From Agarophyton chilense (lineage: Eukaryota; Rhodophyta; Florideophyceae; Gracilariales; Gracilariaceae), in the NCBI GenBank assembly GCA_030374765.1, contig JARGXX010000070.1, positions 55,081 through 119,080 on the forward strand: a stretch of 64,000 nt of DNA. Direction: 5' to 3'. The notes beneath the pieces are model-generated. The model searched no databases, had not been told where the DNA came from, and saw only the letters and a list, made by a program, of their open reading frames with translations. Positions 23,024-34,345 of the stretch are shown here, in pieces (the first letter of the stretch is position 1; each line of letters begins with the position of its first letter). A program made the translations under genes and the position numbers.

Positions 23024-25182
23024 TCACGGTGCTGATTCAGGCGGTCTCGGTCCATGCATATCATGCATACCGTTTGATCCCCGTGGGTCTATGCTTGGAA
23101 GAGAGCCTCTGATACCTTTGCTCTGTTGGAGGGGATCAAACTGCTTACCGCCCAGGATCAAGTCGTGAGATATTAACGATCCTGTAGTGTTCTTTCCCAA
23201 AATCAACTCGTCTCTAGACGTATCGGTATGTAATCCGTTTTTAGGGATACGTGGCATGAGATCACCAACAGATGGGCCATTGGGAGCAGATGTGGCCAAG
23301 CGACTAGGCGACTTTCTCTTTGGAAATGCGGGAATTTCACTTCGGCGAGCTGCCGACGGTGGTTGGGGCTCAAGAGGCCGGCTAAGCGGTGAAGGGCCTT
23401 GCCTATGATATCCATCACTGCACTGCAGGTTGCTCAAGGCAGTGGTAAGGTTAAATGGGTCTCGCGAACGTATTGAGCGTTCCGGAGGTTCATGACACCC
23501 ATTGCGAAAAGGCGGAAACCTTCCAGGAAGGGGGCCCGTATCATCCTCGCCAATCAAGGAAGCATGAATCAAATTGTTATCCCTTCTATCCTTCGGCATC
23601 CATCCAGTGGTAAATGAAGGTGCAATAGCCGGAGGGATTGGCAAGATACCCGGTATGAATATCTATGGAAGTGGACCTACTGGAGCGTTTTTGATGGCAT
23701 CACGCAACCCCTCAGAGAGACCACTCACTTGGGCTGGAGCTAAACTTGGGGCAATCCCACATGGATGAGTTCGAGAAATGGGACAGGAAGATAAATCGGG
23801 GTCATTTAGAGCGCTACAGGCCCAGCATCGCCACCACCCAGCGCTTGACAATGCTTTGGTTTGTTCGTTACACACCTCAATACCTCTAGTTAGGCTTGCG
23901 TGCTGGTCTGGTGTTAAGTACGCCTCCCAAGGGATTGTCTCACGGGACACCAAACATCAACGCTTCTCCTTTGGACCTCTGCTCATCGCTTACCCAGCTT
24001 CTCTATCGGAGGAATCAGGCCATGAATCTCGCATAGTAGTCGCTGCCAATGTGTCTCGGTTCGAAAATGATGAAGCTCATGATAGGCTGCCCGACGTTTG
24101 GATGTTTGCATTTTTGAGATAGAGTCGAGTGCTTCCAGAAGGGAACGATGTAAATGACGTGGAGGAGCTGATGACGCAGAATCTTGGCTGACACACGTTG
24201 ACATCTTTGTAGCCACGGAAAAGAGAATTCTGACTCAGAAATGCGTTTTACGTTATGGATCTAGCTTCGCAGTTGAGCACGAGTAATTGATGCTGAGCCG
24301 CGATGAAGCGTTGTTGCGATCATTGAATGTACATGAGCCGCTTGGTTTTCGGGATCATGACTGGACACGTCAGCAGAGGGTGTTAAACTTGGAAGACCCA
24401 TGAATGTGGGCGCTTCAGCCGAGTCGTGTGATAATTTGTCGGGTATCGGGCATGGCTGTAGAGGGTAGGCTTCGTCTAAAGCGATTGTGCTTGTAGAAGC
24501 CGAATGCAGCGTTTCAGTCGGGTTTACAAGTGATGAAGTGATGTTTGAACGCTGTGGGTGCTGCTGTTGCGTTTCGATAAACAAGGCTTCTTCGGTGTAC
24601 GAGAGACGGGGATTGGGTTGAAAGTAGTGAATATGTGTCGGAGTTGCCACTTGGTTGACCTGAGGCTGTCGTGCCCAAGTCGTTTTGAAGAGGCAAAAGC
24701 TGGTTGGCGTCTGTTGCAGTAGTGTTTGTAGTATTTGGCAGAATGGGCAATGCGCCAGAGGATGTAGAAGGTGAGTGTCCGGAACCATTCCAAGTCCCAG
24801 CTACAAATAATGAGGGAACAGAAGGAGAGGTTGATAGCAATGGGGTTGAAAGGAGTTGAGATTAATGGGTGCTCGGCTGCGATTGAGTCGGAGGTTGCAG
24901 TTGCAGCTCATATGAGACACAGAAAGATTTTTGCAGGCGCATTGACTACCAGTCTTGAGTTATGTTGGCAAGGCGGGCTAATTTGTCATAGGAACGTCGC
25001 AGAGCGGGAAGAGATGAAATTGAATGAAGCAGAGAATCAAGATAGGCTGTGGTAGCAACATTTGGATGGGTTGCGAGCGCCTGAAAGTGACCAAGATTGT
25101 TGACAGTTCGCAGTCGCTGCGTCCATGTGTCGAGGACGATAGTTCGCAGAGAGCCGTGGGCGTACGCAGTGTTACCGGGCAT
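23024..25182 (-). pseudogene. Remains of an unrecognised low-complexity gene, cut at its 5' end
   Basis: Several minus-strand open stretches in different frames look like pieces of one gene: 25182-24946 (helical, [20 protein letters not shown]), 24840-24514 and 24788-24261 (Ser/Thr/Pro/Gln-rich), 24216-23983 (LLEALDSISKMQTSKRRAAYHELHHF) and 23953-23024 (with TAG at 23663-23665). Residues WWRCWACSALNDPDLSSCPISR resemble one half of a RanBP2-type zinc finger. Frames could be joined by introns or broken by mutation. Upstream it runs into a GC dinucleotide tract and then MLH1 sequence, so its start is missing. I do not recognise the product. Confidence 0.4.
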
Positions 25183-25203
25183 CGGTCCTCTTTTGAAACG
25201 ACT

Positions 25204-25219
25204 GCGCGCGCGCGCGCGC
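25204..25219. repeat. GC dinucleotide tract at a probable rearrangement junction
   Basis: CGCGCGCGCGCGCGCG lies exactly where a minus-strand host gene remnant stops and an internal part of MLH1 begins. Such alternating tracts can form Z-DNA and are prone to breaks; the junction role is inference. Confidence 0.6.
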
Positions 25220-25221
25220 GT

Positions 25222-25686
25222 GCAACGCGTGGCGCTGGCCCCGTTCGGGGCGTCTTTGCATCCGATCTAAATATGGACCAGAAAGATATTGATGTGAACG
25301 TGCACCCCACCAAGAAAGAGGTCCGTTTTCTTCACGAAATTTCTATCGTAGGGGCAGTTGTTGAAGCTTTGAGCAAAGAACTAAAGCATGCAGGATGCTC
25401 CCGGATGTTTTCAACGCAGACTCTGCCTTCTGCGAAATCCACGGGCTCTGGATTTGGTATTAAACCCATACACGGAGAAGGTAGTGTTCCTAATTCAGAC
25501 TCAGACCGTGCATGTACTACGCCGCAAGATCAAAACCACGTTATGTGGGCGAAACAGAGTTCCGTTTGTAAGTCAAATCGCCGTATAGAAAGTGGAGGAA
25601 CTGCTTCAAATGGGGACCCTCAACTTATGATAGATAAAAGTGCCAATGGAGATGTATCCAGGTAACTAATTGCAAAAGATGATATT
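25222..25686 (+). pseudogene. MLH1: MLH1 middle fragment, truncated at both ends
   Basis: The peptide around [21 protein letters not shown] is the conserved block at the end of the MLH1 ATPase/transducer half (human equivalent: [18 protein letters not shown]), followed by the SRMF/TQTLP block. The first about 290 residues (GHKL ATPase) are absent; the sequence starts next to a GC tract. After a linker it reaches in-frame TAA (25663-25665), then LIAKDD, and is cut by the 5' LTR of element A at 25687. The matching continuation is at 16738-17795. Either a nonsense mutation or a lost splice site explains the TAA. Non-functional as placed. Confidence 0.85.
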
Positions 25687-26057
25687 TGCAACCATTAAAT
25701 TTGACTACAACGAATGGTCGTCACCGAAGACAAACAGTCGACTACGACGAATGTTCGTTGCAACAGACAGTAACTGACACAGTCGGGATGACGGGTGCGT
25801 AGGGAACTGAGATGGAAGCAGAATGAAGTGCTATAGGCAAAATAGTCGAATTGGAACCCGGAAGAATGCGAGAAGAGTGAAGGTTTGTGGGACAAACAGT
25901 AGAATTAGAACCCAAAAGGATGCCAGGCGGCTGCTTTAAAATCCACTGTAGAGACCAGATCGTTTGAAGGGATCTACGGCATCGGCCCGTCAGGGAATAG
26001 TTCCAGTAAACTTGTCCGGACTGCTGTCACCATTAACTACATAAGGTCTCTGTTGCA
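25687..26057 (+). repeat. LTR of element A (5' copy)
   Basis: 371 bases, TGCAAC...GTTGCA. It matches the split LTR at 11408-16737 but has no copia insertion, giving the empty site near 25734-25750. Followed by a primer-binding site. Confidence 0.9.
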
Positions 26058-26058
26058 C

Positions 26059-26073
26059 TGGTATCGTCGCACC
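26059..26073 (+). other. Element A primer-binding site
   Basis: TGGTATCGTCGCACC starts two bases after the LTR. It begins TGG, the complement of a tRNA CCA end, and resembles initiator-Met-type sites (TGGTATCAGAGC). The exact tRNA cannot be told here. Confidence 0.6.
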
Positions 26074-26147
26074 AAAATGAAATTAGCAACCCCCCTGTGT
26101 TGATCAATTAAAAACCCAACAAGCCGGAGTCGTTCTGTGGAAAACGC

Positions 26148-26888
26148 GATTTTCTGGTATTGAACACGTGGTTATACAAATTGGAGCAATATTTTAATCT
26201 GGTACAGATCGCCAACGCCAATGTGGTCCTCACAGATGCCAACCGAATTTCATTTGCAACAACCCTGTTAACAAGCACAGCGGCTATATGGTGGTATACT
26301 TTGCTGAGATCTAAGGAAGCCTCAAAGACATGGGATTAGTTCGTTGCTGTAATGAGAAAGGAATTCGTAACAGAATATCACGAACGCAGAGCCCGAGACG
26401 CTCTGAGGTCCTGCAAGCAGAATGGTTCCGTCGCAGAGTATCTTTCCAACTTTCGGAATATTGTTCTCACTATCCCTAATATGAACACCAGCGAGAAGTG
26501 GGATAAGTTCGTCAGCGGTTTGATGTCCAAAATTCAGATTGAAGTTCGTAAGGCCAATTGCACGGAGTTCGAAGAAGCTACCAAGATTTCCATGCGTGTC
26601 GAGGCGGCGTTCGAACGTATTACTCTAGATCAGTGGACCAAAAAGGTATCTATTGCCGATCCTGAACCAATGCAGATTGATAACACCAAATTTCGTCGCT
26701 ACGAGCGCTCAAAGCAGCGTTTGTTAGACATCCGCAACAACGCATGCTTTAAGTGCCATAAACCGGGTTGCCGACCGTGGAAGCATCGTTCCAATGATCA
26801 ACGCAACGTCACTGTTTCGAATCTTGAGGCTAGTCTAAAGAATGAAAATGCAGTTGATGAAGTAGTTTCTGATAATTCGGAAAACTAA
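26148..26888 (+). pseudogene. Element A gag with in-frame stop
   Basis: The frame is recognisable from about 26148 (WLYKLEQYFNLVQ, TAAIWWYTLL) through a TAG at 26337-26339 to 26888; the ATG at 26352 is internal. It is a typical Ty3/gypsy gag domain (GSVAEYLSNFRNIVLTIPNM). The zinc knuckle reads CFKCHKPGCRPWKH, a CX2CX4CX4H order with the last Cys and His swapped relative to the usual CX2CX4HX4C. The true start upstream is not clear. Confidence 0.75.
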
Positions 26889-26941
26889 AGTGTCCTTCCC
26901 AAAGTAACAAAAGCACGTCGGAAGGGCTTTTTATCAATAAC

Positions 26942-28121
26942 GTGTCGCCGCATACAGGAAACAGTCGAGTTAGATGTATCCCTTTGATGGTCATGGAGGG
27001 TGAATTCGACAGGGTTCCGGCTCGAATACTGAAAGATGACGGCTGTTCATCGAATGTGATTTCACGGGATTTTGCGGAATCCCATCGATCTAAGTTCACC
27101 TTTCATCCGATATTGATGGACGTGTCTCACTCCAAACAAGGCTCCTGTGAGATTGCCACAGAAATGGTTCTCAATGGTACAGTCACAGTCGGCAATTATT
27201 CCTACGCTGGCAATTGGATAATCGCCGATGCAAGGTATGAAGTTCTGCTTGGTATGCCTTGGCATGTCGACCAAAATCTTGAGACAGATTATAATCAGCG
27301 AGTGGTGGTGGTTGGGGGCCATAGACTGTCGGGAGAAACCACAGCAAGACAGGGATTCTGTGCAGTACAGACTATGGGCGTCAAACAGTTCCGTCGACAT
27401 CTGCGCCGCCCGAAGAAGGGAATAGAAATTTTTAGGGTGGTGCAGGTTTCATCCTCTGAGCTATTGGGTCGACAGCCAGATTCAAAGGCGAAGCTGCTTG
27501 ATGAGGAGGATGAGGACTTACGGAAAATTCTAGAAGACCATGAGGCCGTATTCCAGTCTGAGCTTCCTTCCGGATTACCCCCTGTGCGGTCTGTTGATCA
27601 TGCTATTGAGACTGATCCAGTGTCACGCCCTCCTCATCGCCCGCTATATCAGTTGTCTCCGGCCGAGTTAGTACCTGCTCGAGAATACGTGGACAAACTC
27701 CTGTTGTCTGGTAAGATCCGTCCGAGTAAGTCGCCGTATGGCGCACCTCTTTTCTTTGTTTGTGAGCCTGGCCGGGAGTTGAGAGGTGTGGTGGATTACA
27801 GAGCTTTAAATCGGATCACGAAGCGCAATAACGGACCTATCCATCCCGCGATTGGGGCAGTCACAGTTCTTTTCTAAACTGGATTTGAAGACTGGGTTTC
27901 ACCAAATTCGACTACGACCATCAGAAATTGAGAAGACGGCATTTAACACGAAGTATGGTCAGTTCGAGTATTTGGTGATGCCAATGGGATTATGCAATGC
28001 ACCTGCTACTTTTCAGACCCTGATGAATGGAGTTTTTTCCGACTTCGTAGACCGATTCGTAGTTGTATATGTGGATGACATTTTGATTTACAGTCAAATA
28101 CGCGAGGAACACCTTGAGCAT
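26942..28121 (+). pseudogene. Element A protease and RT (5' part of pol), interrupted by element B
   Basis: Protease-like ARILKDDGCSSNVI and LLGMPWH, then reverse transcriptase RPLYQLSPAEL, FSKLDLKTGFHQIRL, MPMGLCNAPATFQ and VVYVDDILIYS. A frameshift with a small deletion near 27843 moves the RT into the next frame (27852 onward). The gene stops at REEHLEH where the LTR of element B begins (28122). It resumes in kind at 9072 (HIRAVLSRLRQHQLYVSPKK); the duplicated AGCAT is at 28117-28121. Confidence 0.87.
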
Positions 28122-29009
28122 TGTAGAACAACGCTTGGAGCGGAGACATCACGAAGATGTTCGGGATCTTCCTCTCTTGAGAGACACGCTTCAGGCGGAG
28201 GAGACGCGTCCCAACGGAGCACAGAAACAGAGCCACTGTGGAAAGGCACGACGGAGTCGGGTGTAAGACCGAGGCCAATCCGGCGGGATATACCTAGAGT
28301 GTTTAGGTGAGCACGGCACAGTCCGGGGTGTGACCAATCCTACGCGGAGCGGTATCACGGCGATTGTCGGAAAAGGAGCGAGGAAACACTCGTATGAGGA
28401 GGACGAGCGGGGTGAATGAGGCGGCCACTCACGAGAGCCAAAAAGGAGAACAAGAGGAAAACGGGGGCGAAACCCTATACAGGGGCGAGACTACGACAAG
28501 TGTCGGTGATTAAATATGAACCCACGGTGGTGGTAGCCCTCTGGTCGACAGAGGGGTGGATGACCTAACGTGCAACGGGTGCTCACGCAGTATGCAGTGA
28601 AGACGCGCCAAAGGCGAAAAGTTCAAAGCCAAGACTCCCTCCTTGGGATCTCCCAATAGGGTGTTTACTCGGGAGCAGTGCTCAACCTACTAAGTAGTGT
28701 GGCGCACGGCCCCTGACAGTGGGCGCACGCCCGAAAAATAGACACTAAATAGCGATAGCGTAGCTATATAAATACTGAAAATTACTAAATAATACTAACC
28801 ATTAGGTAGAATCCGGGCCACGTGTGGCCCGCCTCGCACTCGAGCGTCGACATCCGTGCAGTCCACGTGTTCCACCAGTGCGTACTTCCGGTCCTAACCG
28901 GCGGTCGGCACGCAATAGCGGTATAGCTTGTCATAGACCAAGCTAGTCCTCAAGCGAGCGAAATCTCTAATTCCTGGGAAGAAACCCCCTTGAAGGGCAT
29001 TGTCCTTCA
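28122..29009 (-). repeat. LTR of element B (3' LTR)
   Basis: 888 bases, near-identical to 8183-9071. It lies inside the RT gene of element A, directly after AGCAT. In B's own orientation this is the downstream LTR, followed (leftwards) by element A sequence. Confidence 0.9.
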
Positions 29010-29022
29010 TATCCCCCTCCTT
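29010..29022 (-). other. Element B polypurine tract
   Basis: Minus-strand AAGGAGGGGGATA abuts the LTR start TGAAGG and fits a plus-strand primer site. Confidence 0.7.
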
Positions 29023-29044
29023 AGGTGACGAACACGCCGTCGAC

Positions 29045-30913
29045 ATGGCCGGGAGGCAACGGTCCAACCGGCATAAAAGCGAGCCGCGAAACGCGTCCAG
29101 CGACCACTCGACTGTCGAAGGCAGAGCTGCACAACCGAACGACAAACGCACCAACGCGGTAACCACTCCTCGAACTTCGACCGTTCTTCCGCATCGTACG
29201 CCAACTTCCAGCGACCACTTTCCGATACCTCGGCGACCAATATTCCCGATGAACGGTGGTAACAATCCCCGCCGGGGTTACTTCTCCGGTTTCCATTCGG
29301 CTCCCCCTTCGCGGGGGAGTGCCTCGTCAGCCGCGCCGAGTCGATCCCGGGGTCCCGTTGAAGCTTCAAGCCACATCACTCCTGCGGAGGACACTTGGCC
29401 CACTTACGACGAACTCGTCCGGTTAAACCTGCGTCAACATGCGGCGATTCTCCGGAGAGCTCCGTGGTTCCATCCGGCAGCGGTCTTCGACGAAGAACTC
29501 GTGGCGGCGTATGCTGATGTCAATGCGCGTCTCACGGGCGAGCTTCCGGCTTTGATCACCACTTCGTGGGACTGGCGACGCCGTGGGGCGGTTCCCGTTC
29601 ACGCGATTCTGCGGCGAAGGCGCGAGTCGGCGGAAGAGGCTAATTGTATATTCGTCCGCATCGGCTACTCACGGATCAACCGGGCGAACTTCTAATACCC
29701 TATCCCCGACGAATTCGGCTTCGACCTAGGGATGTGCCGGACTCAGGGTGAGATCGGCTATTGTGACCGCCTTGCAGCGTTGGAAACTTACGCATGGCGC
29801 GGTCAACCGCGAGCGCGTCAAGAAGCGATCTGCTGGGCCCGTCCGATCATTCGTGCTGAGTTCCGTCACCTTCGTCGTGAGTCCCGATATCGGTGGTTAC
29901 AGAACTTCATCCGCGAGGAGCGTCGGGGCAGATCCCACTTTGGGTTCCTTGTCCCTTATCAGAACACGGAGATAAACCGGATTAGTCCCTTCTATCATTT
30001 CGGGCGATACTTTCCCCTGCCTGGATGGTGGTTCTCCGTTGAGGTGTGCCGGGGATGTTACGTGGAGTTGCCTCCAGTCGTCTCTTATCTGGGCTCGTAC
30101 CTCATCGAGGATCCGCACTCCGGCTTATGGTCCGTGGTCCTAACCGAATGGGCAGTCCGCGCCGCGGCGTACATCTTGTGGGAAGCCTACGACCAGTATC
30201 GACTGTGGTATCTTCCTCCGCGTTTGCGTGGTTACATCCGGCACCTGGACCTTCAACTCCCTCTTGGAGGTGTCAATAACGCTGATGAAGCTCAGGAGCT
30301 CATCGACATCATTGGGCGTGTCGACTGGGTTGTCGTGCCTGTCCGGCAGAGCGGCCGTGGTCATGAAGCCGGTGGGGCTGATCGGTCTCCGGGGCGTCGC
30401 ACGCCGTTGGCGGCAGATTTCATCTTCTTTAACCCATGGGAGCAGCAAGAGATCTCCGAGGCGGAGGCGTCGGCACTCCGGATGGCTCCGCGAGGCATAC
30501 CATACGGGCACCCTGTGGGGTTTGTCGACTCGGATGACTTCTACTACGCCTATGGCGGTGATGATCTCCCGGAGGAGGAGGGCGAATACCGTGGCGACGA
30601 GGTCATGGAAGACGTGGGAGACCCCGATGGTGCCGATACTACGGCGCAGCCGGCGCAGGGAGCGACTCACGCAGGTGCACTGGTCGATCCAGTGGCGGCG
30701 GCGTTGCCGGACGAACCGGAAGTTATCGAGGTTCCCATACGCCCAGAGGCGGCCGTGATCTCCCAATTTGTTCGGGGTGTTAGACTTAACGCGCAAGCGG
30801 CGAGCGGCGACATCGGTACGATGAGAGACGCCCTCGTGGCACGCCTGACCGGCGGGAGTAACTCCGCTAGCGATTCGGTTGGCGCGCACGGCAATCCGTG
30901 TTCTTCCAACTAA
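29045..30913 (+). pseudogene. Large antisense ORF between pol and 3' LTR of element B
   Basis: A plus-strand frame opposite to the element's own transcription starts at ATG 29045 and runs to 30913, about 622 codons, broken only by TAA at 29693-29695. The product is Arg- and Pro-rich at the N-terminus. It has an aromatic-rich middle (HFGRYFPLPGWWFSVEV, YILWEAYDQYRLWYLPPRL) and an acidic linker (DDLPEEEGEYRGDEVMEDV). No transmembrane segment or known domain is evident. Antisense ORFs in this position are known from some plant gypsy elements (for example RIRE2 and Grande). Its length, against one stop, argues that it was protein-coding rather than chance. Function unknown; it may regulate the element or be an acquired gene. 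Confidence 0.6.
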
Positions 30914-31125
30914 TCCCTTGTGATCTTGGTTAGTATATCCCGCTGTGCCGTAGTGTGTGCAGCAACTTCGAAAATAGTAAACTGCCTCCGTCTATGACGT
31001 ATTTGTTTTGTTCCTTCTCTTCCTCTTCTTCTGATTGTCCTTCTCCAGGTCTTCTGTGCATCTCCTCCTTCTTCCAAGGGTCCTCATCCAGATCTTCTGT
31101 TCTTTTATCCCCATCGGGTGTCTTC

Positions 31126-32409
31126 TTATCCCACTTGGGCTCGGTCTATGGTAGCCGGCAAAGCCGTAACAGTACGACGATGATACTGTACCACTTTTGA
31201 CCGAGGTAGGTGCTCTATCGGTTCGTCTGAATCCCATTCGGGGCCGTACTCGTACCAACGGACCAAGTATTGGATATACCCCTCTGGGTGGTAGGGGTGC
31301 TCCAAAATGCGTCCGACCACGAACTCTTGTCGGTACACTTCCAGGCCATCCCGTATGACGGTGTCGCTATTTCCGGGTGGTACCAGTCCTGAGCCAGGGG
31401 GTACCGAAGTGGTCACGCGTTGGGCGGCTTCGCTCCGGTCGGACCGTTTAGCGCGCAAGGCAGACCTCGGCTGAGTAGAATGTCGACCCGACTTCGGCGG
31501 TTTATCTTTTCCAAGTGCCTGGTTTGCTTCGGCGTTTCCCACTCCGGTTGGAGGGCCCACACCGGCGGGTAACCCGGGTGGTCGTTCCGCTAATCGGCGT
31601 GGTGAAGCTCGCTTCGACGGTGAGATTCGCTGGGGCGGTGGCGCATTGTCGCACCTCTCTGTCCCACGGCGAGGTTCCGTGTAGTCACGTGAGGGTTTCA
31701 ATGGCTGGCTGCCCGGCGTCGGCGCCGTGGATGTATCCTCCTCCCTGTGCGGGGTACTTGGCGGTGCGTCGTCCACTCGTACTGTATCAGGCTGCGGTGC
31801 GTCGAGCGCATTTGCATTCCGTGTTGCACGTGTGGTGACACCTCGTCGAGTGTTGGTGGCGTTATCCGCAGCTGCGTACTGAGGCTTGGATAGCGGCTGA
31901 GTCGAGTCGTGCAGGACGTCAGTATCAGGCACCCCTGATGGGCGAAGAATGACACGCGACGGTGCGGCTTTTCTAGCGACTGTATCGACCGGATTACGAC
32001 GGCTGTAGGGCGCCTCCCCCTCCTTAGACGATGCACCGGAGTTGGTGTCCGTCGGGTGGACTGGGGAGGAGCGACGGATGCGCGACACGATTCCTTGCGG
32101 GTTGGGCGCCGCGGGTAGCGGAAGGTCAGACAAACCCCGAGATGGGTGTGGTAACGCATAGGAACGCGGGTGGACCTGGGGTAAGGGGGTCGATGAATCC
32201 GTTTCAACGGGAGCAGTCACACCAGTAGGTTGGGATGATAACGGCTGAGGAGCCGATACCACGGGATCGAGGGAGATGCGTTCGTGAATACGAGCGAGGT
32301 CAACAACGACAGTGTCGGAAGCCACCGAAATAACCCGAAAGGGGCCGTCGGCAACGGGTGACAGCTTGTGGCGTTTCTCCTTCTCTGGGTTCCAATACTC
32401 CTTGCTGAT
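31126..32409 (-). pseudogene. Element B integrase tail and chromodomain
   Basis: Starts right at the Tn1 insertion (ISKEYWNPEKEKRHKLSPVADGPFRVIS, the usual post-integrase SH3-like segment). It continues through a long disordered Pro/Ser/Arg-rich linker and ends in a chromodomain (EFVVGRILEHPY, YLVRWYEYGPEWDSDEPIEHLP). The chromodomain would target integration to marked chromatin. The open part (32325-31126) is intact; the upstream join to 2198 is lost to Tn1. It is convergent with the antisense ORF, with 212 bases between their stops. Confidence 0.85.
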
Positions 32410-32411
32410 GA

Positions 32412-32440
32412 CGTCTGTGTTCTCGGAAAGCTAGTATTGG
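32412..32440 (+). repeat. Tn1 terminal inverted repeat (left copy)
   Basis: Begins CGTCTGTGTTCTCGG and ends CTAGTATTGG. It pairs with 2167-2195 with one mismatch and is preceded by the GA target duplicate (32410-32411). Confidence 0.8.
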
Positions 32441-32935
32441 CAGCTATTTTAGTATGCCGGAAGATATCCGGCGAAAAATCTGCGAAAAATGACCGATCGC
32501 GGATGCAGAGGTAATTTCTATAAATTTTTTAGAGTGCCAGCTAGTTTTGGCTTTCGATTCTATATCAAAATCCTGCACATTATGAATGGGAATCGAATAC
32601 ACAAGCCCCTGCTAGTTTACCACCTATGTTTGAATGCCAAACGCTAGATGTGAATGACAAAAGCCTGGCTAAAACACCCTCACACCAATCCATATCACAA
32701 TGATACCTCCCAGAACCACCATCCACAATACGACCTGGTCTCGCCCACCTTCCCCTTGCACCCCTCATCCTCCTCTCCACTCCCCGCAATCCCCGCTACA
32801 AACCCTCCTTCCTCCTTCTCCTCCTCCCCATCGATCCCCCTACTTTCAGCTCCAAAAACCGTTCCACCTACCTTTTGTTAGTGTCATGCATGGATACAGT
32901 TCGGCTCCTCATTTGCTCAAAAATGCCGTCAGACA
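32412..32935 (+). mobile_element. Left-terminal region of Tn1
   Basis: Contains the TIR, subterminal CTAG motifs (GCTAGTTTT, GCTAGTTTA, GCTAGATG) and a C/T-rich stretch like that ahead of the transposase gene in Tn2. No transposase frame follows, so this copy looks non-autonomous or truncated. The inner boundary is uncertain; host-like gene fragments begin soon after. Confidence 0.55.
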
Positions 32936-33465
32936 ATCATGAGGGGATGGGTGCCGTCATTCGCGGGTTGGTATGGTGAGCCTCATTTCGAGAATTGCCG
33001 TCGGAGGTAGATCACAAATGACAAGGATACTTTACTCTGGACGACGGAAAGAAACATGTAGAGTAAGTAGACCAGGTTTTAGAGCGGTTTATGCCTGAGG
33101 AGAAACTATATTAAACGAAAGCTTGGCTTCGAAAGCAGACCAGCTGTACGCGGGAGGAGATCAAAGGGAAAATAATCTTTACGCAGGGCGTGTTGGGTGA
33201 TGAAGGGACTACCAACGCAACCTAGCTATGATCCCTATGCATAGCATGGGCGAAAGTTATAGCGCACCATCGGGTCTGATTAGTAAGAAAGAGTTCTAGA
33301 ATACTCTCCTCTACTCGAAAGCTCGGTGGAAGGCTGATATGACTCGGCGGGGCAAATTGTAATAATCGAGCAAGAATACGGACCAAAGTGATGTTTTTGG
33401 TGAAAGACAAGTTCCTGTATCACTGACGTCTCGATAGGACGCTCCTTTCTCTGTTTCCACTTATC

Positions 33466-34345
33466 TCAGTAGAAGGTAGAAGATGTGCGGGCGGTATGGG
33501 CCGTGGAAAAATCACTGTTTAACCTTCCTAGATGAAGCAACCTTCTCCAAAAGTCCGCGAGCCAAGCTCCTCTTCTGGAGATTCTCTCTTGATTCGCTCT
33601 CATGCTGCCACGGGCAGCAGTCGAAGCACTTGCGCGCACGTCTTCGAGCATTGTCGTATGATTCCTCGCCCTCAGTCTGGCTTCTTTGCGAGCTTCCTCC
33701 GCGATGCGCTGTTCTCGTTTAACCGCCTCGGCAATGCCCCGCAAATGGGCTTCTCACTCCTTCTATATTTACTTCTGAAGCCCGTCGGCTCGCTTCATAA
33801 CGTCGTCAAGCTTGGAGGTCATTAACCGACTCGTCTCAAGCTTCGCATTTAGTCGCGCAATCTCACTCTCCTGAGCTCTCTCGACAACCTTTGATGTACG
33901 CAGTTTTTCTTCCAAATATTTCCGGGACCGCTCCAGATTTTCCATATGTTCGGGAAAGTTCTTGAGTTCTTGATTCATGACAGATAGCTCCTCTTCTCTC
34001 AATCGCAAAATTTTCTCAGAGTGCTTGATCAGTCTTTCCATCTCCTCGAGAACTTTTGCTTCGTCCTGGGCGTTCTTTTCTTCTCTGAGGCAAGTACATG
34101 AACCTCTCTCAGCAACAGGTCCATTTCGTACCGAAGGCTACCGCATTCTGCGTTTGAGTAATTTTGTTTGAGCGTGACTGAGCTGCTTCCTTGTGATATC
34201 TATTTGATTTACAAGGTTTCAAACGGACGTTGAGGATTGCCTCTCAGGGCGCATGAGATCCAACGTGATCTGTTAGGACAGCAGATCACTGTGAGTTTGA
34301 AGAACCAGCGTTTGGGTCGTGTCATACCTTGAATCGCTCACAGAC
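33466..34345 (-). pseudogene. Coiled-coil protein fragment, frameshifted
   Basis: Minus-strand stretches 34041-33769 (ILRLREEELSVMNQELKNFPEHMENL) and 33744-33466 (EQRIAEEARKEARLRARN) have heptad-like charge patterns and belong together if a frameshift near 33760 is allowed. A further helical piece lies upstream (AECGSLRYEMDLLLREV, about 34100-34160), and CDTNLKRNVCERFK precedes a GT donor-like site near 34330. Product unknown; looks decayed. Confidence 0.35.

Noticed and set aside
30140-30889. Minus-strand ORF of 249 codons opposite the antisense gene
   Set aside because: Composition and breaks fit a mirror frame of the longer plus-strand ORF; no motif found.
29000-30913. Envelope-like gene of element B
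   Set aside because: The frame runs against the element's transcription and shows no signal peptide or transmembrane anchor.
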